Source of the DNA: Usitatibacter palustris
GTDB lineage: Bacteria; Pseudomonadota; Gammaproteobacteria; Burkholderiales; Usitatibacteraceae
DNA length: 64,000 nt
Direction of reading: 5' to 3'
NCBI RefSeq assembly: GCF_013003985.1
Contig: NZ_CP053073.1
Coordinates: 1,612,001 to 1,676,000 of the forward strand
Positions 7,742 to 16,604 of this stretch are shown in pieces. The position numbers were made by a program, and so were the translations under genes. Under the pieces are notes generated by a model. That model was not told the origin of the DNA. It searched no databases and saw only the letters and a program-made list of their open reading frames with translations. Position 1 is the first letter of the stretch, and each line of letters opens with the position of its first letter.

Positions 7742-8164
7742 CTAGCGGGTGAAATGCCCCGCGGCTTCAGGCTGGTAGTGGATCTCGAGCAGGCGGATCA
7801 TGCGATGCGTTCCGTCAGGCAACTCGACTGCGGCGAGCCCGCCGGCACGGCTGCCGAGCAATGCCCGGCCCACCGGCGAGACCACCGAGATGCGGCGCTT
7901 GCCGACCGACATCTCGTGGGGGTAGACCACGGTCACGCGATGCACCGACCGCGTGACCTCGTCGCGGAAACTCACGGTCGAATTCACCGTGACCACGTCG
8001 GGATCGATTCCCGCGCCCGGTACGATCTCGGCCTCCTGCTCGACCATGTCGATCAGGCCGGCGAGCGCGCCCACGGACTCGCCGCGGCCGGGCAGGCGAT
8101 GGCCGAGCTCGCGTATACGAGCCGCGTCGAGTTCGGTGATGAGGCGGATGTCTTGGTCGGTCAT
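7742..8164 (-). CDS. rnk: Nucleoside diphosphate kinase regulator Rnk (GreA/GreB-type C-terminal domain)
   Basis: 140 residues. The short N-terminal helical part (DIRLITELDAARIRELGHRL) lacks the long Gre coiled coil. The C-terminal half is a GreA/GreB-like FKBP-fold domain (VTVNSTVSFRDEVTRSVHRVTVVYPHEM, RISVVSPVGRALLGSRAG). Rnk binds RNA polymerase near the secondary channel but does not stimulate cleavage as Gre factors do, and it affects Ndk levels (known from E. coli and Pseudomonas). I took the ATG at 8164 because upstream residues do not resemble the family. It is followed after 17 bp by the EF-G-like gene and may be co-transcribed with it. Confidence 0.85.
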   Translation of the reverse strand: MTDQDIRLITELDAARIRELGHRLPGRGESVGALAGLIDMVEQEAEIVPGAGIDPDVVTVNSTVSFRDEVTRSVHRVTVVYPHEMSVGKRRISVVSPVGRALLGSRAGGLAAVELPDGTHRMIRLLEIHYQPEAAGHFTR

Positions 8165-8285
8165 GGCTGCTCCCAGTGTGTCTGCGTCTGCCCTTGAAGG
8201 ATGGGGGCGCGCGGGAGCTTCGATAAGCCTCCCTGGGTGCACTTCGCCGTTTCCGGGGAGGAAACAATCACCGCGGGAGCGGATA

Positions 8286-9200
8286 ATGCGTTCCATGGAA
8301 GACCTGGAACGCATGGCGATCTTCGCGCGCGTCGTGGAGGCGAAGGGATTCTCCGAGGCGGCCCGCCGGCTGGGCTTGTCGAAGTCGCTCGTGAGCAAGC
8401 AGGTGTCGCGCCTGGAGAAAAGCGTGGGCGCGCGGCTGCTGCACCGCACCACGCGCTCCATGAGCCTTACGGAAGCGGGCGCCGTCTTCTACGAGCACTG
8501 CGCGCGCATCCTCGAAGAGGAAGAGCAAGCACGCCGCGCGGTAGGGCGGTTGCACGCGGGCCCGCGCGGTGTGCTGCGCATCAGCGCGTCGGTCGCCTTC
8601 GGCACGCTGCATATCGCGCCCGCGCTGCCCGAGTTCCTCGCGCGCCATCCCGAGGTGAGCATCGACATGGCCATCGGCGACCGCCTGGTCGATCTCGCCG
8701 ACGAGGGTTTCGACCTCGCGATCCGAATCGCGGCTCGCCCCGGCGACAATCTTGTCGCGCGCAGGCTCGCGCCGGTGAAGCGCAAGATCTGCGCGACACC
8801 GGGTTACTTCAAGCGTCACGGCGTGCCCCGCACGCTGGCCGACCTCGCGAACCACAACTGCCTCACCTACACGTTCGCCGAGCCCCGCGATGCCTGGCGC
8901 CTGCGCGGGCCGCGGGGCGACATCGATGTGCGCGTGGCTGGGAACCTGCGCCTCAACGATGACGAGGCGCTTTCGGCCGCGGTCCTCGGTGGCCTCGGCG
9001 TGGCGCTGCTTCCGACATTCATCGTCGGCCGCGACCTGCAGGCAGGACGCCTGCGCGCCGTGCTATCCGATTACGTTCCCCACGGCAGCCATGTCCACGC
9101 CGTCTACCTGCCGACTCGCCACCTGCCGCTGAAGGTGCGCGCGTTCATCGACTTCCTGCGCGAGCGCTTCGGGCCCGAGCCCTACTGGGATCGCCCCTGA
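8286..9200 (+). CDS. LysR family transcriptional regulator
   Basis: 304 residues. The N-terminal winged helix is MEDLERMAIFARVVEAKGFSEAARRLGLSKSLVSKQVSRLE, followed by GARLLHRTTRSMSLTEAG. The effector domain starts ~residue 92 (GVLRISASVAFGTLHIAPALPEFL) and shows the CrgA/AaeR-type sequence common in betaproteobacteria (YVPHGSHVHAVYLPTRHLPLKVRAFIDFL at the end). GGGAG sits 6 bases before the ATG at 8286; the second ATG at 8295 is the alternative. It is divergent from rnk and convergent with the mrp operon (6 bp between stops). No regulated neighbour is obvious. Confidence 0.92.
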   Translation: MRSMEDLERMAIFARVVEAKGFSEAARRLGLSKSLVSKQVSRLEKSVGARLLHRTTRSMSLTEAGAVFYEHCARILEEEEQARRAVGRLHAGPRGVLRISASVAFGTLHIAPALPEFLARHPEVSIDMAIGDRLVDLADEGFDLAIRIAARPGDNLVARRLAPVKRKICATPGYFKRHGVPRTLADLANHNCLTYTFAEPRDAWRLRGPRGDIDVRVAGNLRLNDDEALSAAVLGGLGVALLPTFIVGRDLQAGRLRAVLSDYVPHGSHVHAVYLPTRHLPLKVRAFIDFLRERFGPEPYWDRP

Positions 9201-9206
9201 CTTGCC

Positions 9207-9491
9207 CTACGCGGTCGGACGCATGAGCGCCGCGCGCCCCAGGAGCTGGTAGGTCACCGGCGTGCTGAAGGTGACGAACACGGCGATCAGGATCTCGTGA
9301 AGCACGAGGCGCGACTCGAGCAGCCCGAAGTGCAGCATCGAGCCGGCGAGAATCAGCAGGGTTCCCACGGTGGAGCCCATGGTGGGCGGATGCATCCGTT
9401 CGAAGAACGTGGGCAGCCGCAGCAAACCCAGCGATCCCACGAAAGCCACCAGCGCCCCGAGGAAGACCAGCAATGCCGCGAGGTCGGTCAT
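9207..9491 (-). CDS. mrpG: Mrp/Pha antiporter subunit G
   Basis: 94 residues with three membrane helices. The typical MrpG reading is [43 protein letters not shown]; the RLPxFFxRMHxPT stretch is the family hallmark. It is the last gene of a leftward operon and its ATG overlaps the mrpF stop (ATGA). Mrp complexes exchange cytoplasmic Na+ or K+ for protons and are needed together for activity. The C-terminus ([22 protein letters not shown]) is normal length. Confidence 0.93.
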   Translation of the reverse strand: MTDLAALLVFLGALVAFVGSLGLLRLPTFFERMHPPTMGSTVGTLLILAGSMLHFGLLESRLVLHEILIAVFVTFSTPVTYQLLGRAALMRPTA

Positions 9492-9769
9492 TCGATCACC
9501 TCGCCGCGCAGGAGGAACTTGGCCGCTGCCGCCGTCGAGACGAATCCGAGCACGCCGATCACGAGCGCGGCTTCGAAATAGGTCCGCGTGTCCGCGGCCA
9601 CTCCGAAAGTCAGCACCAGAAGCATCGCGTTCACGTAGAGCGTATCGAGGGCGAGCACGCGGTCCTGGGCCTGCGGGCCGAGCAGCAGTCGCACCAGGGC
9701 GAACGCCAGGGCGAGAGCGAGCAGGACCTGGGCCAGGGGGATGAGGCCGGTGAGGGGCGCGAGGCTCAT
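9488..9769 (-). CDS. mrpF: Mrp/Pha antiporter subunit F
   Basis: 93 residues, three helices. After the first helix comes [21 protein letters not shown], matching the MrpF/PhaF signature (G P x x x D R V x A x D), then an [24 protein letters not shown] helix. The start overlaps the mrpE stop and the end overlaps the mrpG start, each by 4 bases. Acts only as part of the Mrp complex. Confidence 0.93.
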   Translation of the reverse strand: MSLAPLTGLIPLAQVLLALALAFALVRLLLGPQAQDRVLALDTLYVNAMLLVLTFGVAADTRTYFEAALVIGVLGFVSTAAAAKFLLRGEVIE

Positions 9770-10233
9770 TCGAAGATCTCCATGAGGGGGCGTTCATAAC
9801 GCTGCTTGATCTCGCTTGCCAGCGCTTCGCCGTCGGCGAGGTCGAGGACGTGGAGGGTGAGGATGTTTCCTTCGCGGTCGTAGAGCGCCCAGCTCGTGCC
9901 CGGTGTCGCGGTCACGATGCAGGCGAGCGCGGCGAGGCCGGCGGGGGCGCGCAATTCAAGCGGCACGGCAAGAAACCCGGCGGCGCGCCGCGCCGGGCCC
10001 AGGCCAAGCACGATGCGCGCGACGGCGACGTTGGAGCGCAGCACATCGATGACGACGCGAAGCAGAAGCAGGAGGGCCGTCATGGGGCGGCGAACGGCGC
10101 CCGTCCTGCCCTGCAATCTGCGTAATGACGCGAGTCCGAGTCCGGCGATGGCGGCGCCGAGCAGGATGTGCCCCGGTGCCAGCGATTCGTTCAGCGCGAG
10201 CCAGAGCGCGAGGAGGGTGAGGAAGATCTTCAT
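9766..10233 (-). CDS. mrpE: Mrp/Pha antiporter subunit E
   Basis: 155 residues. Two or three N-terminal helices ([32 protein letters not shown]) are followed by [24 protein letters not shown], then a cytoplasmic part with [30 protein letters not shown]. The TPGT segment is the family mark. The start at 10233 overlaps the mrpD end. MrpE is required for assembly of the cation/proton antiporter. Confidence 0.93.
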   Translation of the reverse strand: MKIFLTLLALWLALNESLAPGHILLGAAIAGLGLASLRRLQGRTGAVRRPMTALLLLLRVVIDVLRSNVAVARIVLGLGPARRAAGFLAVPLELRAPAGLAALACIVTATPGTSWALYDREGNILTLHVLDLADGEALASEIKQRYERPLMEIFE

Positions 10234-11774
10234 CGCCGGGGAAGCACCGCGTCCACGTAGGCCTTGGGCGAGTGCAGCGCGTCCGCCGCATCCTGGAAGT
10301 AGCGCATGGCGGGGCCGGCCGCGATGGTGAGTGCAAGACACAGGGCGAGGAGTGCGGCGATCGGCGCGAGCTCGATGAGCAGCACTCGCGGCACGGCGCT
10401 TGCCTCCGCCCAGAAGATCGCAACACCGGCGCGAGCGAGGGCGACGAGCGCCGCCAAGCCCGTAACGAGCAGCAGCGCGAGCAGTACCCAGGCGGGCCCC
10501 TCCACCGGAGTCGGCGCCAGTACCGCGGACAACATGCTCACCTTGGCGAGGAACGCGGGCAGCGGCGGCATGCCCGCGAGCTGCAATGTGCAGCCCAGGA
10601 ATGCGACGCCGAGCAACGCCATGGTGGCCGGGATGGCCGGTCCCGAGCCTTCCCCGGGTTCCTCGTCGTTGTCGATGCCGAACGCTTCGCCCGTTACGGC
10701 GAGGACGTCGGCGCCGGGCGCGCGTGCGCGCTGCACGAGCTCGACGAGCATGAAGAGCGCCGCGAGTCCGAGGGTGGAACCCACGAGATAGAAGAGCGCG
10801 CCGGATGTGACTCCCGCGTCGGAGCGGCTGATGGCCGCGAGCAGGGTGCCGGACGAAACCACCAGGCTGGATGCCGCGACACCGCCGAGGCCCTGCGCCG
10901 CGAGCATGCCTGCCGCGCCGAAGACACCGGTCGCAATCCCACCGTAGAAGAGCAGTTCGCTTCCGGCCTGGCCGCCGAAGAAAAGCAGATACAGGCGGAG
11001 CACCGCGTAAACCCCGACCTTGCTGAGGATCGCGAACAGCGCGGCTGCGGGAGCGCTCGCGGCCGCGTAGGTCGCGGGCAGCCAGAAACCCAGCGGCCAG
11101 ACCGCGGCCTTCACGAGGAATGCGATGGCGAGGATCGCGGCACCGGACTCCAGGATCGCCCGGTCCGCCACCGCTACCTCGGGGATGCGCTCGACGAGCT
11201 GCGCCATGTTGAGCGTGCCGGTGACGCCGTAGATGAGGCTCACCCCGACGAGGAAGAGGAGCGAGGCCGCGAGGTTCACCACGATGTAGTGCAGGCTCGC
11301 CCGCACGCGCGCGACTCCCGAGCCATGCAGCGCGAGGCCGTAGGAGGCGACCAGCAGCAGCTCGAAGAACACGAACAGGTTGAAGAGGTCGCCGGTGAGG
11401 AAGGCGCCGTTGAGTCCCATGAGCAGGAATTGCAGCAGGGCGGGGAATCGGCCGGTGCCGTGCCAGCGCGCGAGCGAGAAGACCAGCGCGGCCGCACCGA
11501 GCAGCGTCGTGAGCAGGACCATCACCGCGGCCAGGCGGTCGGCCACGAGCACGATGCCGAAGGGTGCGGGCCAGTTGCCGAGCGCGTACACCGTCGGGGC
11601 GGGCGCGTCGGCGAGCCGCAGCAACGCCACGGCGGCGATGAGTTGCACGAAGACCGAGGCCAGGCCCACGCCCGCTTTCATGCGCGAGGTACGCGCATCG
11701 AGCAGCAGCAGCGCGGCCCCGGTCGCGAGAGGCAGCAGGACCGGAAGGATGGGCAGGTGCGCGGCCCAGTTCAT
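10230..11774 (-). CDS. mrpD: Mrp/Pha antiporter subunit D (NuoN/NuoM-like)
   Basis: 514 residues with about 14 membrane helices, homologous to complex I antiporter-like subunits. Visible marks are FPALLQFLLMGLNGAFLTGDLFNLFVFFELLLVASY (with the conserved Glu), AFLVKAAVWPLGFWLPATYAAASAPAAALFAILSKVGVYAVLRL (conserved Lys residues), and QLAGMPPLPAFLAKVSML. An acidic loop (FGIDNDEEPGEGSGP, ~residue 365-380) is a local insertion. It overlaps mrpC upstream and mrpE downstream by 4 bases each. Confidence 0.95.
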   Translation of the reverse strand: MNWAAHLPILPVLLPLATGAALLLLDARTSRMKAGVGLASVFVQLIAAVALLRLADAPAPTVYALGNWPAPFGIVLVADRLAAVMVLLTTLLGAAALVFSLARWHGTGRFPALLQFLLMGLNGAFLTGDLFNLFVFFELLLVASYGLALHGSGVARVRASLHYIVVNLAASLLFLVGVSLIYGVTGTLNMAQLVERIPEVAVADRAILESGAAILAIAFLVKAAVWPLGFWLPATYAAASAPAAALFAILSKVGVYAVLRLYLLFFGGQAGSELLFYGGIATGVFGAAGMLAAQGLGGVAASSLVVSSGTLLAAISRSDAGVTSGALFYLVGSTLGLAALFMLVELVQRARAPGADVLAVTGEAFGIDNDEEPGEGSGPAIPATMALLGVAFLGCTLQLAGMPPLPAFLAKVSMLSAVLAPTPVEGPAWVLLALLLVTGLAALVALARAGVAIFWAEASAVPRVLLIELAPIAALLALCLALTIAAGPAMRYFQDAADALHSPKAYVDAVLPRR

Positions 11775-12115
11775 TCCTCGCGCTCCTGTCCGTCGACGTG
11801 GTCGGTGTCCGTGAGGCCGCGGGCGGCGAGCAACACCACCAGGAGCAACGCGGTGGTGGCGAAGCCGATCACGATGGCGGTGAGCACGAGCGCCTGCGGC
11901 AGCGGGTCGGCGAAGCGAGAGAAGTCCGGCGTTCCGGCGGCGTCCACGATCGGGGGCAATCCGTTGCGCACCCATCCCATCACGAAGATGAAGAGGTTCA
12001 CGCCATAGGAGATCAACGCCAGGCCGATGATCACCTGGAACGTGCGCGGCCGAAGGACGAGCCACACCCCGGAGCCCGTGAGCACGCCGATCAGCAGGGC
12101 CACGATCAGTTCCAT
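11771..12115 (-). CDS. mrpC: Mrp/Pha antiporter subunit C (NuoK-like)
   Basis: 114 residues, three helices: MELIVALLIGVLTGSGVWLVL, then TFQVIIGLALISYGVNLFIFVMG with the NuoK-like G-x-x-L-x-x-x-x-N-L motif, then DPLPQALVLTAIVIGFATTALLLVV. The conserved DPLPQALVLTAIVI stretch defines MrpC. The start overlaps the end of mrpAB by 10 bases and the stop overlaps mrpD by 4. Confidence 0.95.
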   Translation of the reverse strand: MELIVALLIGVLTGSGVWLVLRPRTFQVIIGLALISYGVNLFIFVMGWVRNGLPPIVDAAGTPDFSRFADPLPQALVLTAIVIGFATTALLLVVLLAARGLTDTDHVDGQEREE

Positions 12116-14952
12116 GGATGCCTCGTGCCCTGGTGGGCGAGCGCAATGAGCAACAGGCCCGTCGCGCCCACGACAAGCGAGAAGACGCCGAGGTCGAAGA
12201 GCAGCGCCGAAGGGACGTGCAATTCGCCCAGGATCGGCAGCGTGATGTGCGCGGTGTGCGAAGTGAGGAAGGGATGGCCGAAGAGCCACGCGCCCGCGCC
12301 CGTGGCCGCCGCGAGCAGCAGGCCGCTGCCGATCCAGCGCATCGGCCGTATGGCGAGCCGGTTCTCGGCCCAGCGCGTGCCGCCCGCCAGGTACTGCAGG
12401 ACCACGCCGATCGCGAGCGCGACGCCGGCGGCGAAACCACCGCCCGGGGAGTTGTGTCCGCGCCAGAGCAGGTACACCGCGAGCACGGCGATCATGGGAA
12501 ACATGAGCCGCGTGACCACGCTCGGCACGAGCATGACCTCGTCGGCGTCCGCGCGGACCTTCTGGCGCGGCGGGATCGCGAGGCTCTCGTGCGCCGGGCG
12601 GAACCGCCGCAGCAGCGCATAGACCGTGAGACCCACGACCGCGAGCACCGTGATCTCGCCCAGTGTGTCGAATCCGCGGAAGTCCACGATGATCACGTTG
12701 ACGACGTTGAGTCCACCGCCATCGGGAAGCGCGTGCTCCACGAAGAACCGCGAGATCGCCTGGTCGGGCAGCGGACGCGTCATCACGGAATAGGCCAGTG
12801 TCGCGAGCCCTGCGCCGCAGGCGGCCGCCACGCCGAAGTCCCGGCCGCGTCGCAGCCGCGATGCCCGAGCCGCGGCCGGCGTCGACAGGGATTCGCTGCG
12901 CTTGGGCAGCCAGCGCAGGCCCAGCATCAGGAGCACGGTGGTGACGATCTCGATCAGGAGCTGCGTGAGCGCGAGGTCGGGGGCCGCCATGCGAACGAAC
13001 ACGAGGCAAACGGCGAGGCCCGCGCCGCCCGCGAGCAGGAGTGCCGCGAAGCGATGGAAGCGCGCTTGCCACGCCGCGGCAACGGCGCAGGCGGCGCCGA
13101 CGGCGCAGGAGATCGCGAGCGGCGCGTCGATGGGCGTCGCCGCGAGGGGTCCCGGGGCGAGCCCGCGATTCCACACCGGCCAGGTTCCCGCGGCGAGGGC
13201 CACGAGCGCGAGCCAGCGCAGTTGGGTCTGGAGGCGTTGCGTGCCCGCGTAGCGTTCCACCGCGCGCGGCCATCCGCGCGTCAGCATCACGAAGAGGTGA
13301 TCGAACGCGCTGCGGCTGTCGATGCGCGGCATGAGCGACACCGAGGCGTCGCCGCCCGTGAACCGCCGCCGCAACACGATATAGAGGAGGATGCCGCCCG
13401 CGAGCGCGCCCAGGCTCATCAGGAAAGGCGTGGTGAGTCCATGCCATGCCGAGAGGTTGTATTCAGGGGTTCGCGTGCCCAGGATCGAGCGCGCCGCGAT
13501 GTCGAGGAAAGGGCCGATCGTGAGGGCCGGGAGGATGCCCACGGCGAGGCAGCCGAGCACCAGGAGCTCGATGGGAAAGCGCATCCAGCGCGGCGGCTCT
13601 TGCGGCGTGCGCGACAGCCCCTCCGGCGGCGGGCCCAGGAACACGCCGTGGATGAAGCGGGTGGAATAGCAGACGCTGAAAACGCCCCACGCCACCGCGA
13701 GGTACGGAATCGCCGCGTCGATGGAACGGACCGGCCCTTCCACGCTGAGCGCTTCCGAGAAGAACATCTCCTTGGAGAGGAATCCGTTGAGCAGCGGCAC
13801 GCCGGCCATCGCTGCTGCTGCGACCGTCGCGAGCGTCGCGGTGATCGGCATGAACCGGTAGAGGCCGGAGAGGCGGCGAATGTCCCGCGTGCCCGTCTCA
13901 TGGTCCACGATGCCCGCGGCCATGAAGAGCGAAGCCTTGAAGGTCGCGTGGTTGAGCATGTGGAACACCGCCGCGACGACACCCAGCGGCGTGTTGAGGC
14001 CCAGCAGCACCGTGATCAACCCGAGGTGGCTCACGGTCGAGTAGGCGAGCAGGCCCTTGAGGTCGTGCTGGAAGATCGCGACGTAGGCCCCCAGCACGAG
14101 CGTGATGAGGCCCGCGGATCCGACGATCCACATCCACGCCTCGGTGCCGGCGAGGACGGGCCACAGCCTCGCCATGAGGAACACGCCGAGCTTCACCATG
14201 GACGCCGAGTGCAGGAACGCAGACACGGGCGTGGGCGCGGACATCGCGTGGGGCAGCCAGAAGTGAAAAGGAAACTGCGCGCTCTTGGTGAGCGCGCCCG
14301 CGAGCACGAGCAGCAGCGCCGGCAGATAGAGCGAGTCGGCCTGGATGGCCTCGCGTGCGGCGAACACCGCATCCAGGTCGTAGCTGCCGGCGATCCGCCC
14401 GAGGATCAGGACGCCCGCGAGGAGGCACAGGCCTCCGGCGGAAGTGATGACCACCGCGATTCGCGCCCCCTCTCGCGCCGCGGCGTTGCGGTGCCAATAC
14501 CCGATGAGCAGGAACGAACAGAGGCTGGTGAGCTCCCAGAAGAAGACGAGCTGGACGAGGTTGCCCGACAGCACCACGCCGAGCATCGCGCCCATGAAGG
14601 CGAGGAAGTAGGAGAAGAATCGCGGCACCGGGTCCGACGCCGACATGTAGTACCGGGCATAGAGGACCACGAGGAAGCCCATGCCCGTGACGAGCAGCGC
14701 GAACACCCACGCGAAGCCGTCGAGGCGCAGCGTGAACTCGAGGCCGAGCGTGGGCACCCAGGGCAATGACAGCCGCACGATCTCGCCTTGTGCCATCGAC
14801 CCGTGAGCGGTCCACGCGAGCACGTGTGCGGCCAACGCCACCGCGCCCGCGAACCACGCGGCGCGCTTGCGGGCCTGCGCGGGGAAGAGCGCCGCAGCGA
14901 AGCTTCCCGCGAAGGGCAGTGCGAGGAGGACAGACAGGGCTTCGGGGAGCAT
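12106..14952 (-). CDS. mrpA: Mrp/Pha antiporter subunits A and B fused (PhaAB type)
   Basis: 948 residues. The first ~500 residues are NuoL-like (ALTKSAQFPFHFWLPHAM, APTPVSAFLHSASMVKLG, STVSHLGLITVLLGL, FSVCYSTRFIHGVFLGPPPEGL). A MrpA-specific middle follows (TQLLIEIVTTVLLMLGLRWLP; VDFRGFDTLGEITVLAVVGLTVYALLRR). From ~residue 800 comes the MrpB domain (VVTRLMFPMIAVLAVYLLWRGHNSPGGGFAAG...VLQYLAGG). No separate mrpB exists, so this is the fused PhaAB architecture known from rhizobia. I chose the ATG at 14952 (MLPEALSVLL) because it begins the first helix. The start lies 41 bp after the terC-like gene on the same strand. Confidence 0.94.
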   Translation of the reverse strand: MLPEALSVLLALPFAGSFAAALFPAQARKRAAWFAGAVALAAHVLAWTAHGSMAQGEIVRLSLPWVPTLGLEFTLRLDGFAWVFALLVTGMGFLVVLYARYYMSASDPVPRFFSYFLAFMGAMLGVVLSGNLVQLVFFWELTSLCSFLLIGYWHRNAAAREGARIAVVITSAGGLCLLAGVLILGRIAGSYDLDAVFAAREAIQADSLYLPALLLVLAGALTKSAQFPFHFWLPHAMSAPTPVSAFLHSASMVKLGVFLMARLWPVLAGTEAWMWIVGSAGLITLVLGAYVAIFQHDLKGLLAYSTVSHLGLITVLLGLNTPLGVVAAVFHMLNHATFKASLFMAAGIVDHETGTRDIRRLSGLYRFMPITATLATVAAAAMAGVPLLNGFLSKEMFFSEALSVEGPVRSIDAAIPYLAVAWGVFSVCYSTRFIHGVFLGPPPEGLSRTPQEPPRWMRFPIELLVLGCLAVGILPALTIGPFLDIAARSILGTRTPEYNLSAWHGLTTPFLMSLGALAGGILLYIVLRRRFTGGDASVSLMPRIDSRSAFDHLFVMLTRGWPRAVERYAGTQRLQTQLRWLALVALAAGTWPVWNRGLAPGPLAATPIDAPLAISCAVGAACAVAAAWQARFHRFAALLLAGGAGLAVCLVFVRMAAPDLALTQLLIEIVTTVLLMLGLRWLPKRSESLSTPAAARASRLRRGRDFGVAAACGAGLATLAYSVMTRPLPDQAISRFFVEHALPDGGGLNVVNVIIVDFRGFDTLGEITVLAVVGLTVYALLRRFRPAHESLAIPPRQKVRADADEVMLVPSVVTRLMFPMIAVLAVYLLWRGHNSPGGGFAAGVALAIGVVLQYLAGGTRWAENRLAIRPMRWIGSGLLLAAATGAGAWLFGHPFLTSHTAHITLPILGELHVPSALLFDLGVFSLVVGATGLLLIALAHQGTRHPWN

Positions 14953-14993
14953 GCGACACGCCGCTTCGACTGACGCCAAAGGATAACAGGCCG

Positions 14994-16256
14994 TCAGCCC
15001 TGCGCGCCCTCGTGCGGGAACTCGCCCGCGATGGCTTGCAGCAAGTCGGCGCGCGTCACGAGGCCGTGGAAGTTCCCGTGCTGATCGACGACGAACATCA
15101 TTTCGGCGGTAGAGCGCTTGAACTGGACCAGCGTGTCGAGCACCGAGGCTTGCGCGGAGATCGTCGGCACCGATCGCGCCAAGGCCTCCAGTGCGATGGC
15201 CTTGCCGTCGATGCATTGCGCGAGGATGTCTTCCTTGCGCACCACGCCCTGCATCATCTGAATCGAGCGGCCAACCGGAAACTCGCGATGCGAACTCGCG
15301 CGCAGCGTGGCGAGCAGGTTCGGGTCTGCCGGATCGAGCCAGGCCACCTGGTGGCTCGGCGTCATTACGGCGCTGACCTGCCGGTCCGCGAGGCCCAGCA
15401 CGCCGCCCACCAGGCGGCGCTCGGCCGCGCCGAACATCGTCTCGCCGGCCGGCGCGGCTTGCGCGGGCGCAGGCGCGCTGCCGAGGAGGCGCAAGACCGC
15501 GTCGGCGACTTGCGGCCGCGTCAGTCGTTTCTTGCCGGCCGCACGCCGCTCCTTGCGCGATGCGAGCTGGTTGATCGTTTCGACCAGGATCGAGAAGCCC
15601 ATCGCCGCGTAGACGTAGCCCTTGGGCACGTGCATGCCCAGGCCATCGACCACCAGGACCAGGCCGATCATCAGCAGGAAGCTCAGGCACAGGATGATGA
15701 GCGTCGGGCGCGCGGTGATGAAGTTCGTGAGCGGTCGAGCGGCCACCAGCATCGCGATGACCGCGACGACGACGGCCGTCATCATCACGTAGAGCTCGTC
15801 CACCATGCCGACCGCGGTGATCACCGAGTCGAGCGAGAACACGAGGTCGAGCGCCACGATCTGGGCCACCACGGGCCAGAACTTCGCGTGCGCCGCCGCA
15901 CCGCCGGAATCCCCCTGCGCGCGCGATTCCACGCGCTCGTGGATCTCCGTGGTCGCCTTGACCAGCAGGAACGCCCCGCCCGCGATGAGGATGAGATCCC
16001 GCCATGACAACGAGAGGCGCCAGAAGCTCAGGACGGGTTCGTTGAGCGACATCACCCAGCTGATGGCGGCGAGCAGGCCCAGGCGCATCACCAGCGCGAG
16101 CGACAGGCCGATGAGGCGAGCGCGCTGCCGATGCTCCGGCGCCAGCTTGTCAGAGAGGATGGCGATGAACACCAGGTTGTCGATCCCGAGAACAATCTCG
16201 AGACCGATCAGCGTCAGCAGGCCAATCCAGATGGTCGGGTCGGCGATCCATTCCAT
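14994..16256 (-). CDS. TerC family membrane protein with a CBS-domain pair
   Basis: 420 residues. The first ~230 form a TerC domain ([49 protein letters not shown]), keeping the intramembrane EIVLGIDN and FSLDSVI acidic motifs that suit metal handling. After a basic linker comes a CBS pair (~residue 295-415: [15 protein letters not shown]..., [17 protein letters not shown]...[17 protein letters not shown]). YoaE/YegH relatives carry a further CorC/HlyC domain; here the chain stops 7 residues after GEF, so that domain is absent. GAGGAG sits 7 bases before the ATG. Probably a Mn or other cation exporter or sensor, by inference. The mrp operon follows and may share its transcript. Confidence 0.85.
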   Translation of the reverse strand: MEWIADPTIWIGLLTLIGLEIVLGIDNLVFIAILSDKLAPEHRQRARLIGLSLALVMRLGLLAAISWVMSLNEPVLSFWRLSLSWRDLILIAGGAFLLVKATTEIHERVESRAQGDSGGAAAHAKFWPVVAQIVALDLVFSLDSVITAVGMVDELYVMMTAVVVAVIAMLVAARPLTNFITARPTLIILCLSFLLMIGLVLVVDGLGMHVPKGYVYAAMGFSILVETINQLASRKERRAAGKKRLTRPQVADAVLRLLGSAPAPAQAAPAGETMFGAAERRLVGGVLGLADRQVSAVMTPSHQVAWLDPADPNLLATLRASSHREFPVGRSIQMMQGVVRKEDILAQCIDGKAIALEALARSVPTISAQASVLDTLVQFKRSTAEMMFVVDQHGNFHGLVTRADLLQAIAGEFPHEGAQG

Positions 16257-16308
16257 CGTCCGGCTCCTCGCGATCGACGGGAAGGCCCCATGGTGCATGA
16301 GGTCGTCC

Positions 16309-16577
16309 AGCGGCAACAAGGTTGTTGCGATCACCTATTAATGCGAGCGGCGTGTCTCCTGGCTGAGGACAAGAAGACGTTCGAGGCTGTGTGAGGCGGC
16401 GGCCAAGGCTACCGCGGAGATCGACGCGATCGAGCAGGAGCGCGGGGTGAGGTTGAGAAGCGCGGCAAGACCGTGGTGAAGGTCCTCTACGCCCTTCCGG
16501 GAAGCCGTGATGAAGCGGCACGCGGGCCGGATGCGACATGGACGAGCGACGCCTACGACAAGCTGCAGGCGGTAACG
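16309..16577 (+). pseudogene. Decayed dctP fragment (TRAP solute-binding protein)
   Basis: Bases 16309-16355 match the intact dctP around 5700-5748 (AGCGGCAACAAGGTTGTTGC versus AGTGGCAACAAGGTCGTCGC). Bases ~16362-16577 match 6044-6270 (GACAAGAAGACGTTCGA, AAGCGCGGCAAGAC, TTCCGGGA(A/G)GCCGTGATGAAG, TACGACAAGCTGCAGGC). About 295 bp of the gene body is missing between the blocks. The first block reads KVVAITY then a stop, and frameshifts break the second. Divergence from the intact gene suggests a separate paralogue that decayed. It fills the gap between the divergent terC-like and pilin-like genes. Confidence 0.8.
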
Positions 16578-16604
16578 TTGCCCACCTACAGTAGAATCCA
16601 AGGA

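Noticed and set aside
12118..14769. 883-residue open frame opposite mrpAB
   Set aside because: Low-complexity Arg/Glu/His reading typical of antisense frames in GC-rich genes; the other strand is unmistakably MrpA.
16257..16308. Possible manganese riboswitch before the TerC gene
   Set aside because: Only ~52 bases remain before the dctP remnant begins and no yybP-ykoY-like stem pattern is visible.
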